From an uncultured Paracoccaceae bacterium (GTDB taxonomy: Bacteria; Pseudomonadota; Alphaproteobacteria; Rhodobacterales; Rhodobacteraceae): 64,000 bases of DNA. The DNA is taken from NCBI GenBank assembly GCA_947501555.1, contig CANMWG010000001.1, forward strand, positions 1,736,001 to 1,800,000, given 5' to 3'. This document shows positions 9,649-18,649 of this stretch, one piece after another. Positions within the stretch are counted from its first letter, which is position 1. Every line of letters starts with the position of its first letter. The notes under the pieces are model-generated. The model was not told the DNA's origin, searched no databases, and worked only from the letters and a program-made list of their open reading frames with translations. The translations under genes and the position numbers were made by a program.

Positions 9649-10308
9649 ATGCCCAATCAACTGTCATTTGACTGGCCTACAGGGGTAGCGCTGGGGCCTG
9701 ACGACTTTTTTGTCTCACAGGCCAATGCGCAAGCCTATGCGATGATCAATGCGCCAGAAACCTGGCCAGACCGCAAATTAGTCCTGATGGGACAATCGGG
9801 TGCCGGGAAAAGCCATCTGGCCCGTATTTTCGCGGAACAATCGGGCGGGGTTATTGTGCCTGCTGCCACGATCACCCCAGATTTCAAAACCGAAGCAACT
9901 TCTGTGATTGTCGAAGATATGACGACGCTGCCGAAGACGGCAGAAGAAGCGATGTTTCATCTGCACAACTACCTGCGCAACACCGGCGGTACGCTGCTGA
10001 TGACCGCCGATGCCGCGCCAAGCCGCTGGCCCATCAGCCTGCCTGATCTAGCCAGCCGGATGCAGGCGAGCAATGTGACCCAAATTGATAGCCCCGATGA
10101 CGCCTTGCTCTCGGCCTTGATCATGAAGCTGTTCGCTGACCGGCAAATCATGCCCAAGCCTGCGCTTGTCACCTATCTGGTGCCGAGGATTGAAAGATCC
10201 TTCGCAGCAGCGGCCGAAATTGTAGCCAGGTTGGATCGCGCGGCGCTCGCACAGGGGCGCAAGATCAACACCAAGCTTGCCCGGGCACTACTGGACAATG
10301 ATGGCTAA
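9649..10308 (+). CDS. hdaA: Hda-like DnaA regulatory inactivator (DnaA/Hda AAA+ family)
   Basis: A 219-aa short DnaA homolog with the AAA+ core but no DNA-binding domain IV. Family members bind the sliding clamp and promote hydrolysis of DnaA-ATP after initiation (RIDA). The N terminus carries QLSFDW (residues 4-9), a good match to the clamp-binding consensus. Walker A is GQSGAGKSH near residue 48. The Walker B region reads VIVEDM, and the sensor-type segment SRMQASNVTQIDSPDD is near 136. The start follows the upstream stop with no gap. ppk1 begins 50 nt downstream, a common alphaproteobacterial neighbour. Confidence 0.87.
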   Translation: MPNQLSFDWPTGVALGPDDFFVSQANAQAYAMINAPETWPDRKLVLMGQSGAGKSHLARIFAEQSGGVIVPAATITPDFKTEATSVIVEDMTTLPKTAEEAMFHLHNYLRNTGGTLLMTADAAPSRWPISLPDLASRMQASNVTQIDSPDDALLSALIMKLFADRQIMPKPALVTYLVPRIERSFAAAAEIVARLDRAALAQGRKINTKLARALLDNDG

Positions 10309-10358
10309 CCCCACGATACTTGTCACACATCCGCAACAAATGCGGGACATAAGGCCCC

Positions 10359-12527
10359 ATGACCAAAGCAAACTTCCTTGAAGGGGACTACGCGTCTCCG
10401 ACCACCCTTGATATTGACATCACGTCACCTGCGCGATTTGTGAACCGCGAGCTAAGCTGGCTTGGGTTTAACTGGCGCGTATTGGAAGAGGCGGAAAATC
10501 CACGGGTGCCGCTGCTTGAACGGCTGCGTTTTCTTTCCATTTCGGCGACCAACTTGGATGAATTCTACACCGTTCGCGTGGCCGGCCTGCGCGAGCTGAC
10601 GAATGAAGGCAATGCGTCGCCAGGGTTAGACGGGCTGACGCCAGCAGAACAGCTTGTATTGATCGACAAAGACGCGCGCGCACTGATGAGCCGTCAGCAA
10701 ACCGTCTACCGCGCATTGCAGGCCGAAATGGCGGAAAAAGACATTCACCTGCTGAGCCGCGACGCACTGAGTGCGGCGGATATCGCCTATCTCGAAGATG
10801 TATTTCTGGAACAGGTGTTTCCGGTTTTGTCTCCGCTGGCTATCGATCCGGCCCACCCATTCCCGTTCTTGCCCAACGAAGGGTTTGCGCTGGCCTTGCA
10901 GCTGGAACGCCCTTCCGACAAGCGGCAGCTACGTTCCCTGTTGCCAGTGCCTGCGCAGATCGACCGTTTCGTCGCGCTGCCCACAGACAAAGGGCATCGG
11001 TTCCTGGCGCTGGAAGAAGTTCTACTCCTGCATATCAGCCGCCTTTTCCCGGGCTATAAGATCAAGGGAAGCTGCGCTTTTAAGGTCCTGCGCGACAGCG
11101 ACCTGGAAGTCGAAGACGAAGCCGAAGATCTTGTGCGCGAGTTTGAAACGGCCCTGAAACGGCGCAGACGTGGTGAAGTTGTCCGGCTGAAGCTCTCGGC
11201 TGCTGCGCCTCCTGCGTTGAAATCGCTGATCATGGATGAATTGCACGTCACCGAAGACACGGTGGTTGAGGTGGACGGGCTGATCGGCATCGCCGATCTG
11301 AAGGAACTGGTGCTGGATAGCCGGCCGGACCTGCTCTGGCCGCCTTTTAGCCCCCGCGTGCCGGAACGGGTACAGGACCACGATGGCGATATGTTTGCCG
11401 CGATCCGGCAAAAGGACATGCTGCTGCACCACCCCTATGAAACCTTCGACATGGTCGTGCGGTTCCTGAACCAAGCCGCGCGCGACCCCAATGTGGTAGC
11501 CATCAAGCAAACGCTTTACCGGACCTCCAAACGCTCACCCATTGTCGAAGCGCTTTGCGAAGCGGCCGAAGACGGCAAGTCGGTGACAGCCCTGGTCGAA
11601 CTGAAAGCACGGTTTGACGAGGCTGCCAACATCCGCCAATCCCGGCGTTTGGAACGGGCCGGTGCGCATGTGGTCTACGGCTTCCTGCAATATAAGACAC
11701 ACGCAAAGATCAGCACCGTCGTGCGACGTGAAGGCGACAAGCTGGTCACCTACACGCACTTTGGCACGGGAAACTATCACCCGATTACGGCCCGCATCTA
11801 TACTGACCTTAGCCTATTTACCTGCGACGCAAAACTGGGGCGGGATGCCACAAAGGTATTCAATTACCTGTCAGGATACGCGCAGCCCGATGGGTTGCAA
11901 AACCTAGCGATCTCGCCGCTGAATCTCAAGCAAACCTTATTGGACAATATCGCAACCGAGGCGGAAAACGCGAAAGCGGGCAAGCCTGCAATGATCTGGG
12001 CCAAGATGAACTCACTGATCGAGTCGGACGTGATCGACGCGCTTTATGCTGCCAGCCAAGCGGGGGTAAAGATCAGCCTTGTGGTGCGCGGCATCTGCGG
12101 ATTGCGGCCCGGTGTGGTCGGATTATCCGAAAATATCCGAGTGAAATCGATCATCGGGCGGTTCCTTGAACATTCAAGGATTGTCTGCTTCGGGAACGGG
12201 AACGCCCTGCCCTCGAAAAAGGCCAAGGTCTATATGAGCTCAGCTGATTGGATGGGCCGCAACCTGAACCGGCGGGTTGAAACACTGGTCGAGATCAAGA
12301 ACCCCACCGTAAAGGCGCAAATCGTCAGCCAAGTCATGGCGGCCAATATGGCCGATGTGGCGCAAAGCTGGTTGATGGCACCAGACGGCAGCTTTACGCG
12401 GGCGGCCATCACCGAAGGCGAATTCGCGTTTAACTGTCATAGGTTCTTTATGGAAAACCCATCCCTGTCCGGGCGCGGGTCAGCAGGCGCTTCAGACGTA
12501 CCGCAGTTGACACATACCGACGACTAA
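10359..12527 (+). CDS. ppk1: Polyphosphate kinase 1
   Basis: Catalyses reversible transfer of the ATP gamma-phosphate onto inorganic polyphosphate at the inner membrane. It is 722 aa, normal for PPK1. The N domain begins with FVNRELSWLGFNWRVLEEA and LRFLSISATNLDEFYTVRV. The catalytic histidine lies in YKTHAKIS (about residue 447), followed by HFGTGNYHPITARIYTD. A second phospholipase-D-like half ends with SSADWMGRNLNRRVETLVEI near residue 630. With ppx 106 nt downstream it forms the polyphosphate synthesis/degradation pair. No Pho box was identified. Confidence 0.97.
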   Translation: MTKANFLEGDYASPTTLDIDITSPARFVNRELSWLGFNWRVLEEAENPRVPLLERLRFLSISATNLDEFYTVRVAGLRELTNEGNASPGLDGLTPAEQLVLIDKDARALMSRQQTVYRALQAEMAEKDIHLLSRDALSAADIAYLEDVFLEQVFPVLSPLAIDPAHPFPFLPNEGFALALQLERPSDKRQLRSLLPVPAQIDRFVALPTDKGHRFLALEEVLLLHISRLFPGYKIKGSCAFKVLRDSDLEVEDEAEDLVREFETALKRRRRGEVVRLKLSAAAPPALKSLIMDELHVTEDTVVEVDGLIGIADLKELVLDSRPDLLWPPFSPRVPERVQDHDGDMFAAIRQKDMLLHHPYETFDMVVRFLNQAARDPNVVAIKQTLYRTSKRSPIVEALCEAAEDGKSVTALVELKARFDEAANIRQSRRLERAGAHVVYGFLQYKTHAKISTVVRREGDKLVTYTHFGTGNYHPITARIYTDLSLFTCDAKLGRDATKVFNYLSGYAQPDGLQNLAISPLNLKQTLLDNIATEAENAKAGKPAMIWAKMNSLIESDVIDALYAASQAGVKISLVVRGICGLRPGVVGLSENIRVKSIIGRFLEHSRIVCFGNGNALPSKKAKVYMSSADWMGRNLNRRVETLVEIKNPTVKAQIVSQVMAANMADVAQSWLMAPDGSFTRAAITEGEFAFNCHRFFMENPSLSGRGSAGASDVPQLTHTDD

Positions 12528-12633
12528 AGCACCTCGGATTTATCTTCATATGGCAACCTGCGCGGTCAGTTTGCGAATTGACTGATCTGCTGCGGCACAG
12601 CATTGTCTTTGTCGACGCGGGGGCGAGGAACAC

Positions 12634-14181
12634 ATGTCACAACAAGTAGACCCAGATACGATCGACTGGGGGCCCTTTGGGCGGCCACTGTTCGAAGACG
12701 CCGCTGCCAAGGGGCTCAGCCGTGTTGGCGTCATTGATGTAGGGTCCAACTCGGTCCGGCTGGTGGTGTTCGATGGGGCCGCACGCTCACCCGCCTACTT
12801 TTACAATGAAAAAATCATGTGTGCGCTGGGGGCAGGACTTTCGCAAACCGGGCATCTGAACCCTGAAGGGCGCGTGCGGGCCTTATCCGCCATCCGACGC
12901 TTTGCCGCATTGGCCGCAGGCATGGGCATCTTGCCATTGACCGCTGTGGCGACTGCCGCAGTGCGCGAGGCCAGCGATGGCAAGGATTTCCGCGCCGAAG
13001 TTTTGCGCGAAACCGGCATCAAGCTTTGGATCATCGACGGCAAAGAAGAGGCCCGGTTATCGGCGCAAGGTGTGCTGTTGGGCTGGCCCGGCAGCTACGG
13101 GCTTGTCTGCGATATTGGCGGATCATCGATGGAGCTGGCTGACCTGGCCGAAGGCCGGGTGGGACGTCGTGTCACATCCGCGCTTGGGCCATTGAAACTG
13201 CGTGAAATCAAAGGTGGGCGCACCGCCATCAAGGCATATGTCCGCGAAACAATGGAAAAACTGCACGTCGAGATGGGTGGCGTGACAGGCATGCGCCTGT
13301 TCCTTGTCGGTGGGTCATGGCGGGCCATTGCGCGGGTTGATATGGCAAGGCGGGACTACCCGCTGACTGTGTTGCATGAATACCGGATGTCATCGCGCCA
13401 AATCAGCAAAACCGCCGAATACATTCGCAAATCAGACCTGCAAGAGCTGCGCAGCCGGTGCAACATTTCCGATAGCCGGATGTCATTGGTACCGCTCGCC
13501 ACCATTGTGCTGAAGGAACTGATGCGCACGTTCAAGCCAAAAGATGTGGCCATATCGTCTTATGGGATCCGCGAGGGGATGCTTTATGAACAGATGCCAC
13601 GCGCCCTACGCGAGCGTGATCCACTGGTTGAGGCCTGCCGCTTTGCCGAAGCCAAAGACGCACGGATGCCAGGATTCGGACGGATCCTTTATGACTTTGT
13701 AAAGCCGCTCTTCCCGCGTGCGAATTGGCAACGCAAACGGATCATCAAAGCAGCCTGTCTGTTGCATGACGTCAGCTGGCGCGCGCATCCCGACTACCGG
13801 GCCGAGGTGACCTTTGACAACGCGACCCGGGCCAATCTGGGCGGGCTAAAACACTATGAACGCGTGTTCTTGGGGCTCGCTCTCATGAACCGTTATACGA
13901 GCAAGACCAGCAATTCGCGATTTGAGCCGCTCTTTGAGATGCTAAATGCCGATCAGATCAAAGAAGCAGAAGTTCTTGGCAGAGCGATGCGATTGGGTGC
14001 GATGCTGTGGCTGAACGCCGATGAAGAACCCGGCAGCCTAAAATGGAACCAGAAAAAGCACGAATTGACGCTGAAACTGAATGCCCACGCGCGCCCTCTG
14101 TTTGGCGAAGTTGCAGAGGCCCGCTTCAGTGCGCTGGCAAATGCCTTGAATGCTGAGCCCTGTGTAACATTCAAAAAATAG
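12634..14181 (+). CDS. ppx: Exopolyphosphatase / GppA family phosphatase
   Basis: Hydrolyses terminal phosphates from polyphosphate and possibly pppGpp. It is 515 aa with the actin-like Ppx/GppA fold: GVIDVGSNSVRLVVFDG near residue 32 (phosphate loop 1), VATAAVREASDG near 108 and CDIGGSSMELAD near 152. A helical HD-like C-terminal half contains KAACLLHDVSWRAHPDYR near 372. It follows ppk1 in the same direction, so both arms of polyphosphate turnover are co-located. Ppx versus GppA specificity cannot be settled by eye; the ppk1 neighbour favours exopolyphosphatase. Confidence 0.94.
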   Translation: MSQQVDPDTIDWGPFGRPLFEDAAAKGLSRVGVIDVGSNSVRLVVFDGAARSPAYFYNEKIMCALGAGLSQTGHLNPEGRVRALSAIRRFAALAAGMGILPLTAVATAAVREASDGKDFRAEVLRETGIKLWIIDGKEEARLSAQGVLLGWPGSYGLVCDIGGSSMELADLAEGRVGRRVTSALGPLKLREIKGGRTAIKAYVRETMEKLHVEMGGVTGMRLFLVGGSWRAIARVDMARRDYPLTVLHEYRMSSRQISKTAEYIRKSDLQELRSRCNISDSRMSLVPLATIVLKELMRTFKPKDVAISSYGIREGMLYEQMPRALRERDPLVEACRFAEAKDARMPGFGRILYDFVKPLFPRANWQRKRIIKAACLLHDVSWRAHPDYRAEVTFDNATRANLGGLKHYERVFLGLALMNRYTSKTSNSRFEPLFEMLNADQIKEAEVLGRAMRLGAMLWLNADEEPGSLKWNQKKHELTLKLNAHARPLFGEVAEARFSALANALNAEPCVTFKK

Positions 14182-14473
14182 CACCCAAAACTATGGCAAA
14201 GTGATTCTTTCAAGAACCTAAGGCAAAAAAACCATCGCATTTTCGGGCATAAATTTACCAAAATTTGCGTCAAAAAACTACGCAAACATGCACGAAATTT
14301 AGTCATTCGCACAAAAGCCGGCTAAGTTGGCCAGATCGACGCGACAGAACGGGTCTCAAGCCTTAAATCCGCCACATTTCAACTCTTCCCTAACGTTAAT
14401 TATTATAAATCGATCCATTAGAGGCCTTTGGGCCCAAAGTTGCAAAAATAAATTAAGTGTATGAGGGGTAACG
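14182..14473. promoter_or_regulatory. AT-rich leader before the PP2C gene with a 14-bp palindrome
   Basis: This 292-nt gap is clearly more AT-rich than its flanks and holds no credible ORF. It contains a perfect 14-bp palindrome, CTTTGGGCCCAAAG, at 14426-14439, only 35 nt before the PP2C start codon. AT-rich stretches (TAATTATTATAAAT) sit just upstream at about 14398-14410. The arrangement suggests a promoter with a nearby operator or a short leader hairpin; the binding factor is unknown. Confidence 0.45.
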
Positions 14474-15460
14474 ATGATGTTGGACTCGGAAAAAACGGCG
14501 GGCGTGTCCTTAAGTTTTGATGCTGCGAGCGTTTCCTACAAGGGCGCCAGATCCTATCAGGAAGATTCAGTGCTATGTAGCTTTCCTATTGGACAGCCAC
14601 TTGGCTTTGCTGTGATCGCCGATGGTATAGGTGGCCATGTATCAGGCCATATCGCCAGTGCTTTGGCGACAACCGAAGTCTACTGCGAAATCAAGATGAA
14701 CGAAGCCGCACTCGGCTTAGGTGCGCTAAACATACCAGCGACGCTTCAGACCGCAGCGATCGCAGCCAATGAACGTATCGCCGCACACGCAAAGACCGAT
14801 GACGAAACCCACGGCATGGGTTCGACCTTGCTGACGACGGTCGTCAAAGGGGACAAGCTATACTGGCTCTCGATTGGCGATTCACCCCTGCTTTTGTTCC
14901 GTGGCGGCGCATTGCGCCTGCTGAACAAAGACCATTCGATGGCCCCGCAGATCGACATGATGGTCAAAATGGGGTCAATGACACCTGAGGTCGCGCGCGA
15001 CCATCCTGACCGTAACACCTTGGTGTCCGTGGTGAACGGGGAAGAAATCGCAATGATTGATTGCCCAACCGTACCTTTGACGCTGCAACCAGATGACGTC
15101 ATCATCGCGGCCAGCGACGGGCTGCAGTACCTGTCAAATACGACGCTTGCCAACATTCTCATGCTTGCAAAAGACGGGCGCAGTGTCGACATCGCAAATG
15201 CCTTGCTTGGGGCTTTGATGCATCAAGATGATCCAGAACAAGACAATACTGCGTTTTGTGTCATCAAATTCGGCGACCAAAGCCAAGCGCCTGAAGAAAG
15301 GCACGCTGAAGACATCCCGGTCTTGGCGGTCGCAGAAGCACCTGAGACACCAGCCCCTGCAGCTGCCCCTCAAGCTGAAGCCGCACCGGTGGATACGACC
15401 GCAGAAGATCGCGAGAAGAAGGCGTATTGGTACCGGGGACAGAAATACTACAAAGACTAA
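14474..15460 (+). CDS. PP2C-family Ser/Thr protein phosphatase
   Basis: A 328-aa metal-dependent PPM/PP2C phosphatase. Residues about 10-270 form the catalytic domain: GARSYQEDSVLC, VIADGIGGHVSGHIAS (the metal-binding DG), MGSTLLTTVV, LYWLSIGDSPLLL, IIAASDGLQYLS and DNTAFCVIKFG. An Ala/Pro/Glu-rich linker follows, and the protein ends with the aromatic, basic tail YWYRGQKYYKD. The start at 14474 has GAGGGG at 14463-14468. No kinase or FHA gene lies beside it, so its target is unknown. Type VI secretion and stress pathways use such enzymes, but nothing here points to either. Confidence 0.88.
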   Translation: MMLDSEKTAGVSLSFDAASVSYKGARSYQEDSVLCSFPIGQPLGFAVIADGIGGHVSGHIASALATTEVYCEIKMNEAALGLGALNIPATLQTAAIAANERIAAHAKTDDETHGMGSTLLTTVVKGDKLYWLSIGDSPLLLFRGGALRLLNKDHSMAPQIDMMVKMGSMTPEVARDHPDRNTLVSVVNGEEIAMIDCPTVPLTLQPDDVIIAASDGLQYLSNTTLANILMLAKDGRSVDIANALLGALMHQDDPEQDNTAFCVIKFGDQSQAPEERHAEDIPVLAVAEAPETPAPAAAPQAEAAPVDTTAEDREKKAYWYRGQKYYKD

Positions 15461-15473
15461 GTCTATCGGCGCA

Positions 15474-15848
15474 TCACAGCTCGATTTCACCAGTGTCGGT
15501 TTCGGGCAGCCATAGCGGCGCATCAGGTTTGCGCCGCATGATGATGTCACCGTTTGGCAGAAATTCTGGTGTCTCGTAATTGCTGAAATCATCCACTTGA
15601 TTTAGAAACTCAGTCAAGGCTGGGCCCATGGTCCTGACAAACTCACCAAGCTCTGGGCCCATTTCCTCCAGCGATCCACGCAAATCATCAATTGTCGGGG
15701 CGACTTCAGCTATAAGGCCGCGCATCAGCATCTTTGCGCCCTCTTCCATGAGGTTGAAACCATCTGTTATGTCTTCGCTGTCGTCTTGCGCGAATGCGGG
15801 GGCCACGCAAAGACAAAATGCAAGTGTCAGTGTAGCTGTCTGTTTCAT
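15474..15848 (-). CDS. Small periplasmic protein, conserved in Rhodobacterales, function unknown
   Basis: A 124-aa protein with a Sec signal (MKQTATLTLAFCLCVAPAFA, cleaved before QDDSED). The body is acidic and helical (GFNLMEEGAKMLMRGL, LGEFVRTMGPALTEFLNQVDD), followed by ETPEFLPNGDIIMRRK and the C terminus GEIEL. Homologs are, from memory, sometimes labelled AAA+ family ATPase, but there is no Walker motif and the protein is far too short. I start at the ATG at 15848, or 15854 two codons upstream; a much longer open frame runs antisense-free into the EEP gene and is not credible. It ends the mcm-headed minus-strand run. Confidence 0.75.
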   Translation of the reverse strand: MKQTATLTLAFCLCVAPAFAQDDSEDITDGFNLMEEGAKMLMRGLIAEVAPTIDDLRGSLEEMGPELGEFVRTMGPALTEFLNQVDDFSNYETPEFLPNGDIIMRRKPDAPLWLPETDTGEIEL

Positions 15849-15885
15849 GCCCATGATAGTAAGGTATTTTGTCGAAAATCTCAAA

Positions 15886-16884
15886 TCACAAACTGATGTC
15901 CAACACGACCGGGAAGTGATCTGAGGCCTGCAACAGCGCCTCTCGCAGTGGGGCATTCTCATAGCAGGCAGGATGATCAAACGGATGCCAGATTTGCCAT
16001 TTTGGCGATTTATCCAGTAACCCGGGCGACACCATGATGTAGTCAAGCAGTGCCTGCAGATAAGGTTGATCCTTGCGCCGGAACCGGGCCGTCACTGGCA
16101 TCGCCCCAATCCTGCGGCCCAACACCATTCGTGCATGCGGGTCGAACATACGCGGGCCGGTGCCTTCGCCAAGGACAATCTCAATCCCGGAGCGGCCGAA
16201 CAGCTTTTCGTACTCATCAAGGCCCGGCCCATCGTTGAAATCGCCTAGTACAATCAGGTCTTCGCCGGCCGCCAGATGCTGATCGATACGCTTGCGCAGC
16301 CAGATGCATTGGGCCAGCTGCTTGCGGCGGTTTTCAATGGAAATCCGGATCGCCTCGGCGTCATTGCGGGCGCCGTGGGGGGCCTTTGATTTGGCATGCA
16401 CCCCAATGAGCCGCAGGGACCCTTGCGGCGTGCGTAACGCCACCTCAAGCGGCGGTTTGGACCAGCGGATTGCATCCGGGGCGGCATCAACGTCCAGATC
16501 CATTGCAAAACTGCTATCAAAACGCGGGGCCTGTGGGTCGCCGCGCGGATCATGCGCGGCCACGACGACATCAGGGTCATAGAGCAGGGCAATTTCCTGC
16601 TGCGTGTCGTTTGTAAAGCCAGTCAAAGCAGCGCTGGTGCGCAAACCAAACCGGTCTGCGAAATGGGTCAGCGCCTTGACAGTGCTGCGTTTCGGGCTGG
16701 TGTCGGGCGCCTCAATGATCATCACGGCGTCGGCATTCATGGCTGTGAAGACGGCACCAAGGGCGGCCGTTTGCTGGGCCTTGGTCACATCCCAGCGCGA
16801 CGACCAGGATCCATCATCGATCAGCGCACCATCGTTATCAAACAGGGTGTTGAACCATTCGACGTTGTAAGTGGCCAACCTCAC
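15886..16884 (-). CDS. Endonuclease/exonuclease/phosphatase family protein
   Basis: A 332-aa EEP-fold metal-dependent phosphodiesterase or nuclease. Key motifs are ATYNVEWFNTLFD at the N terminus, ADAVMIIEAPD (catalytic Glu), GVHAKSK near 160, VLGDFNDGPG near 213 and the terminal SDHFPVVLDI His/Asp. There is no signal peptide, so it is probably cytosolic. I take GTG at 16884 as the start, since it overlaps the stop of the DjlA-like gene as GTGA and immediately precedes the conserved motif. An ATG at 16911 would extend 27 nt further into that gene. Substrate is unknown. Confidence 0.87.
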   Translation of the reverse strand: MRLATYNVEWFNTLFDNDGALIDDGSWSSRWDVTKAQQTAALGAVFTAMNADAVMIIEAPDTSPKRSTVKALTHFADRFGLRTSAALTGFTNDTQQEIALLYDPDVVVAAHDPRGDPQAPRFDSSFAMDLDVDAAPDAIRWSKPPLEVALRTPQGSLRLIGVHAKSKAPHGARNDAEAIRISIENRRKQLAQCIWLRKRIDQHLAAGEDLIVLGDFNDGPGLDEYEKLFGRSGIEIVLGEGTGPRMFDPHARMVLGRRIGAMPVTARFRRKDQPYLQALLDYIMVSPGLLDKSPKWQIWHPFDHPACYENAPLREALLQASDHFPVVLDISL

Positions 16885-17561
16885 GCAGCAGCCTGCTGGA
16901 TCTCTTCCCAAGCACGGTTGATCGCGACCATACGCCGTTCGGCCAATTTGATGGCTTCTTCGGGAACACCGCGGGCGATCATCTGGTCAGGATGGGTCTC
17001 GCGGACCAGTTTGCGCCAGGCAGACCGGACCTCATCCATAGGGGCGGACGGGTCGACACCCAGCACATCATACGGATCACGTTCCGCATCAGTGACAAAT
17101 TGCGCCCGGATGCAGCGAAAGCGACGGTCATCAAAGCCAAAGATGTCAGCCACTTCGCGCAGGAAATCATCCTCCTTAGGATGATAAAAGCCATCCGCCA
17201 TCGCGATATGGAACAGCCCCTCCATCAGATCACATAAAGGGGCATCATTGCCCGCATACATCGCCTTGATCCGGCGGGCATAAATATCAAACCCGGCCAC
17301 GTCCTGACGGGCTAGATTAAAGACGCGGGCGGCGTTCGCTTCTTCCTCAGGAGGGATCAGAAACACCTCGCGGAAGGCCACAACCTCATCGCGGGTCACG
17401 ACCCCATCAGCCTTGGCCATCTTGGCGCCCAGCGCGATGACGGCGATGGCAAACGCAACGGTCCGATCCGGCGGTGCGCGCAGCTTATCGAAAACCGCAG
17501 AAAGCCCTTCACCCTTGGCCAGGGCGGCGATTGCGTCGGCCATGCGTGACCAAATCGACAT
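16881..17561 (-). CDS. DjlA-like co-chaperone (TerB plus J domain)
   Basis: A 226-aa protein with an N-terminal TerB/DjlA-like helical domain (FAIAVIALGAKMAKADGVVTRDE, residues about 35-150) and a C-terminal J domain (DPYDVLGVDPSAPMDEVRSAWRK, with the HPD loop in ETHPDQ near 190). J domains stimulate DnaK-type ATPases, so it probably recruits clients to DnaK. The single TM of E. coli DjlA is not obvious here. It is 12 nt downstream of the GNAT gene and overlaps the EEP gene by 4 nt. Confidence 0.88.
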   Translation of the reverse strand: MSIWSRMADAIAALAKGEGLSAVFDKLRAPPDRTVAFAIAVIALGAKMAKADGVVTRDEVVAFREVFLIPPEEEANAARVFNLARQDVAGFDIYARRIKAMYAGNDAPLCDLMEGLFHIAMADGFYHPKEDDFLREVADIFGFDDRRFRCIRAQFVTDAERDPYDVLGVDPSAPMDEVRSAWRKLVRETHPDQMIARGVPEEAIKLAERRMVAINRAWEEIQQAAA

Positions 17562-17573
17562 ATCGAGGTCCTC

Positions 17574-18041
17574 TCAAAGGGATTTTTGCATCAAAACCAG
17601 ATCTATCCAACGCCCAAACTTGAACCCCACTTCGGGCATCGTTGCAACCGTCACAAAGCCGCAGGCTGCATGAAATTTGACGGCCTCCGGTTTTTCTGCG
17701 CTGCATGCGGCGATCATTGTGTGCATCCCTTGCGCTTTGGCCATCTGGCATAATGCGTCGAGCAGCGCGCGCCCGCCACCACGCCCATGACTGCCCGGAT
17801 GGATCATGATCGTGTGTTCGACGGTGAACCGATAACCTTCTCCACCGCGAAACGGGAAGATGCGTCCGAACCCCTGAACGGTGCCCGCCTCTTCCCAGAC
17901 CAGGCAGTTTTGGGCGATCAAGGTTTCCACCTCGGACAAGGTCTTTTCTGTGGGATTGAAAGTGATCGTCGTCTCGCGGATCACTTGGTTCCAAATGGGT
18001 GCAATCGCAGGCGCATCAAGAGCTGTCGCAGGCCGTATCAT
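17574..18041 (-). CDS. GNAT family N-acetyltransferase (phosphinothricin-acetyltransferase-like)
   Basis: A 155-aa acetyl-CoA-dependent acyltransferase. It begins MIRPATALDAPAIAPIWNQV, and the acetyl-CoA pyrophosphate loop reads HPGSHGRGGGRALLDAL near residues 85-101. IAACSAEKPEAVKFHAACGF and VGFKFGRWIDLVLM at the C terminus match the Pat/Bar subgroup, which acetylates amino-acid analogues such as phosphinothricin or methionine sulfone. The real substrate is unknown. Its start overlaps the stop of the VOC gene by 4 nt. Confidence 0.87.
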   Translation of the reverse strand: MIRPATALDAPAIAPIWNQVIRETTITFNPTEKTLSEVETLIAQNCLVWEEAGTVQGFGRIFPFRGGEGYRFTVEHTIMIHPGSHGRGGGRALLDALCQMAKAQGMHTMIAACSAEKPEAVKFHAACGFVTVATMPEVGFKFGRWIDLVLMQKSL

Positions 18042-18637
18042 GACAAGGTGCAGGGGCCTCGGGGGGTGTCAAAGGTCGCCTGCAACCTGACGTCCCCGCT
18101 TTTCATCACAACCAGCGGATCATTCAGGTTCAGCATCCCCGCGATCCGGCCCGCCGCAGGGTGCCAGACCTCAAGCCTTTGCAAACGACATCCGCTATCG
18201 GGCAGGCTGTCGGCCGGATGTACGACATCAGGCGGCCACTGCAGAAACGTTGGACACCCACCCTCAAAAGGCAAACTGCCATCATCTGGAACAGTGATCT
18301 GCCAAGACAGATCACCCCGCGTCAGTGCGCGCGGCGGCCCAGCCTCAACCGGTGCAGCCGCAATATCATCAGTTTGGCACAACCAATTCGCAAGACGCGG
18401 TGGCCCGGTGAAATGGTCCAAACCAAACCACGCATGCCCTGCCTCAGGCACGGCCCCCGGATCGATCGCAATCACTTCAAGATACAAGCCATCCGCCAGG
18501 CCCAACAGCCGATTATGGGTGCCGTAGCGCGCGTGCTGTCCGCCCGGTTGCAAGGTAACGCCAAGCTGCTCCTCGACCCAAACGGTCCCTTCAGCCAAAG
18601 ATGTGCAGGCCACCGCGAGATGATCAAGCTTTAACAT
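18038..18637 (-). CDS. VOC / glyoxalase-like domain protein
   Basis: A 199-aa protein of the vicinal-oxygen-chelate superfamily, most like the glyoxalase_3 group. LKLDHLAVACTSLAEGTVWVEEQLGV provides a candidate metal His at position 5. RYGTHNRLLGLADGLYLEVIAID follows near residue 38, then a proline-rich second half. It lies 12 nt behind mcm and overlaps the GNAT gene. The pattern differs from methylmalonyl-CoA epimerase, which is shorter and has another signature, so I do not call it Mce despite the neighbour. Enzymatic activity is unknown. Confidence 0.78.
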   Translation of the reverse strand: MLKLDHLAVACTSLAEGTVWVEEQLGVTLQPGGQHARYGTHNRLLGLADGLYLEVIAIDPGAVPEAGHAWFGLDHFTGPPRLANWLCQTDDIAAAPVEAGPPRALTRGDLSWQITVPDDGSLPFEGGCPTFLQWPPDVVHPADSLPDSGCRLQRLEVWHPAAGRIAGMLNLNDPLVVMKSGDVRLQATFDTPRGPCTLS

Positions 18638-18649
18638 ACAAATGTGATA

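Noticed and set aside
15849..16046. N-terminal extension of the small periplasmic protein
   Set aside because: The extension lies inside the EEP gene and would bury the clear signal peptide. The start at 15848 gives a normal secreted protein.
18038..18637. Methylmalonyl-CoA epimerase call for the VOC gene behind mcm
   Set aside because: At 199 aa with a glyoxalase_3-like pattern it is longer than and unlike typical epimerases of about 135-150 aa; the neighbour alone is not enough.
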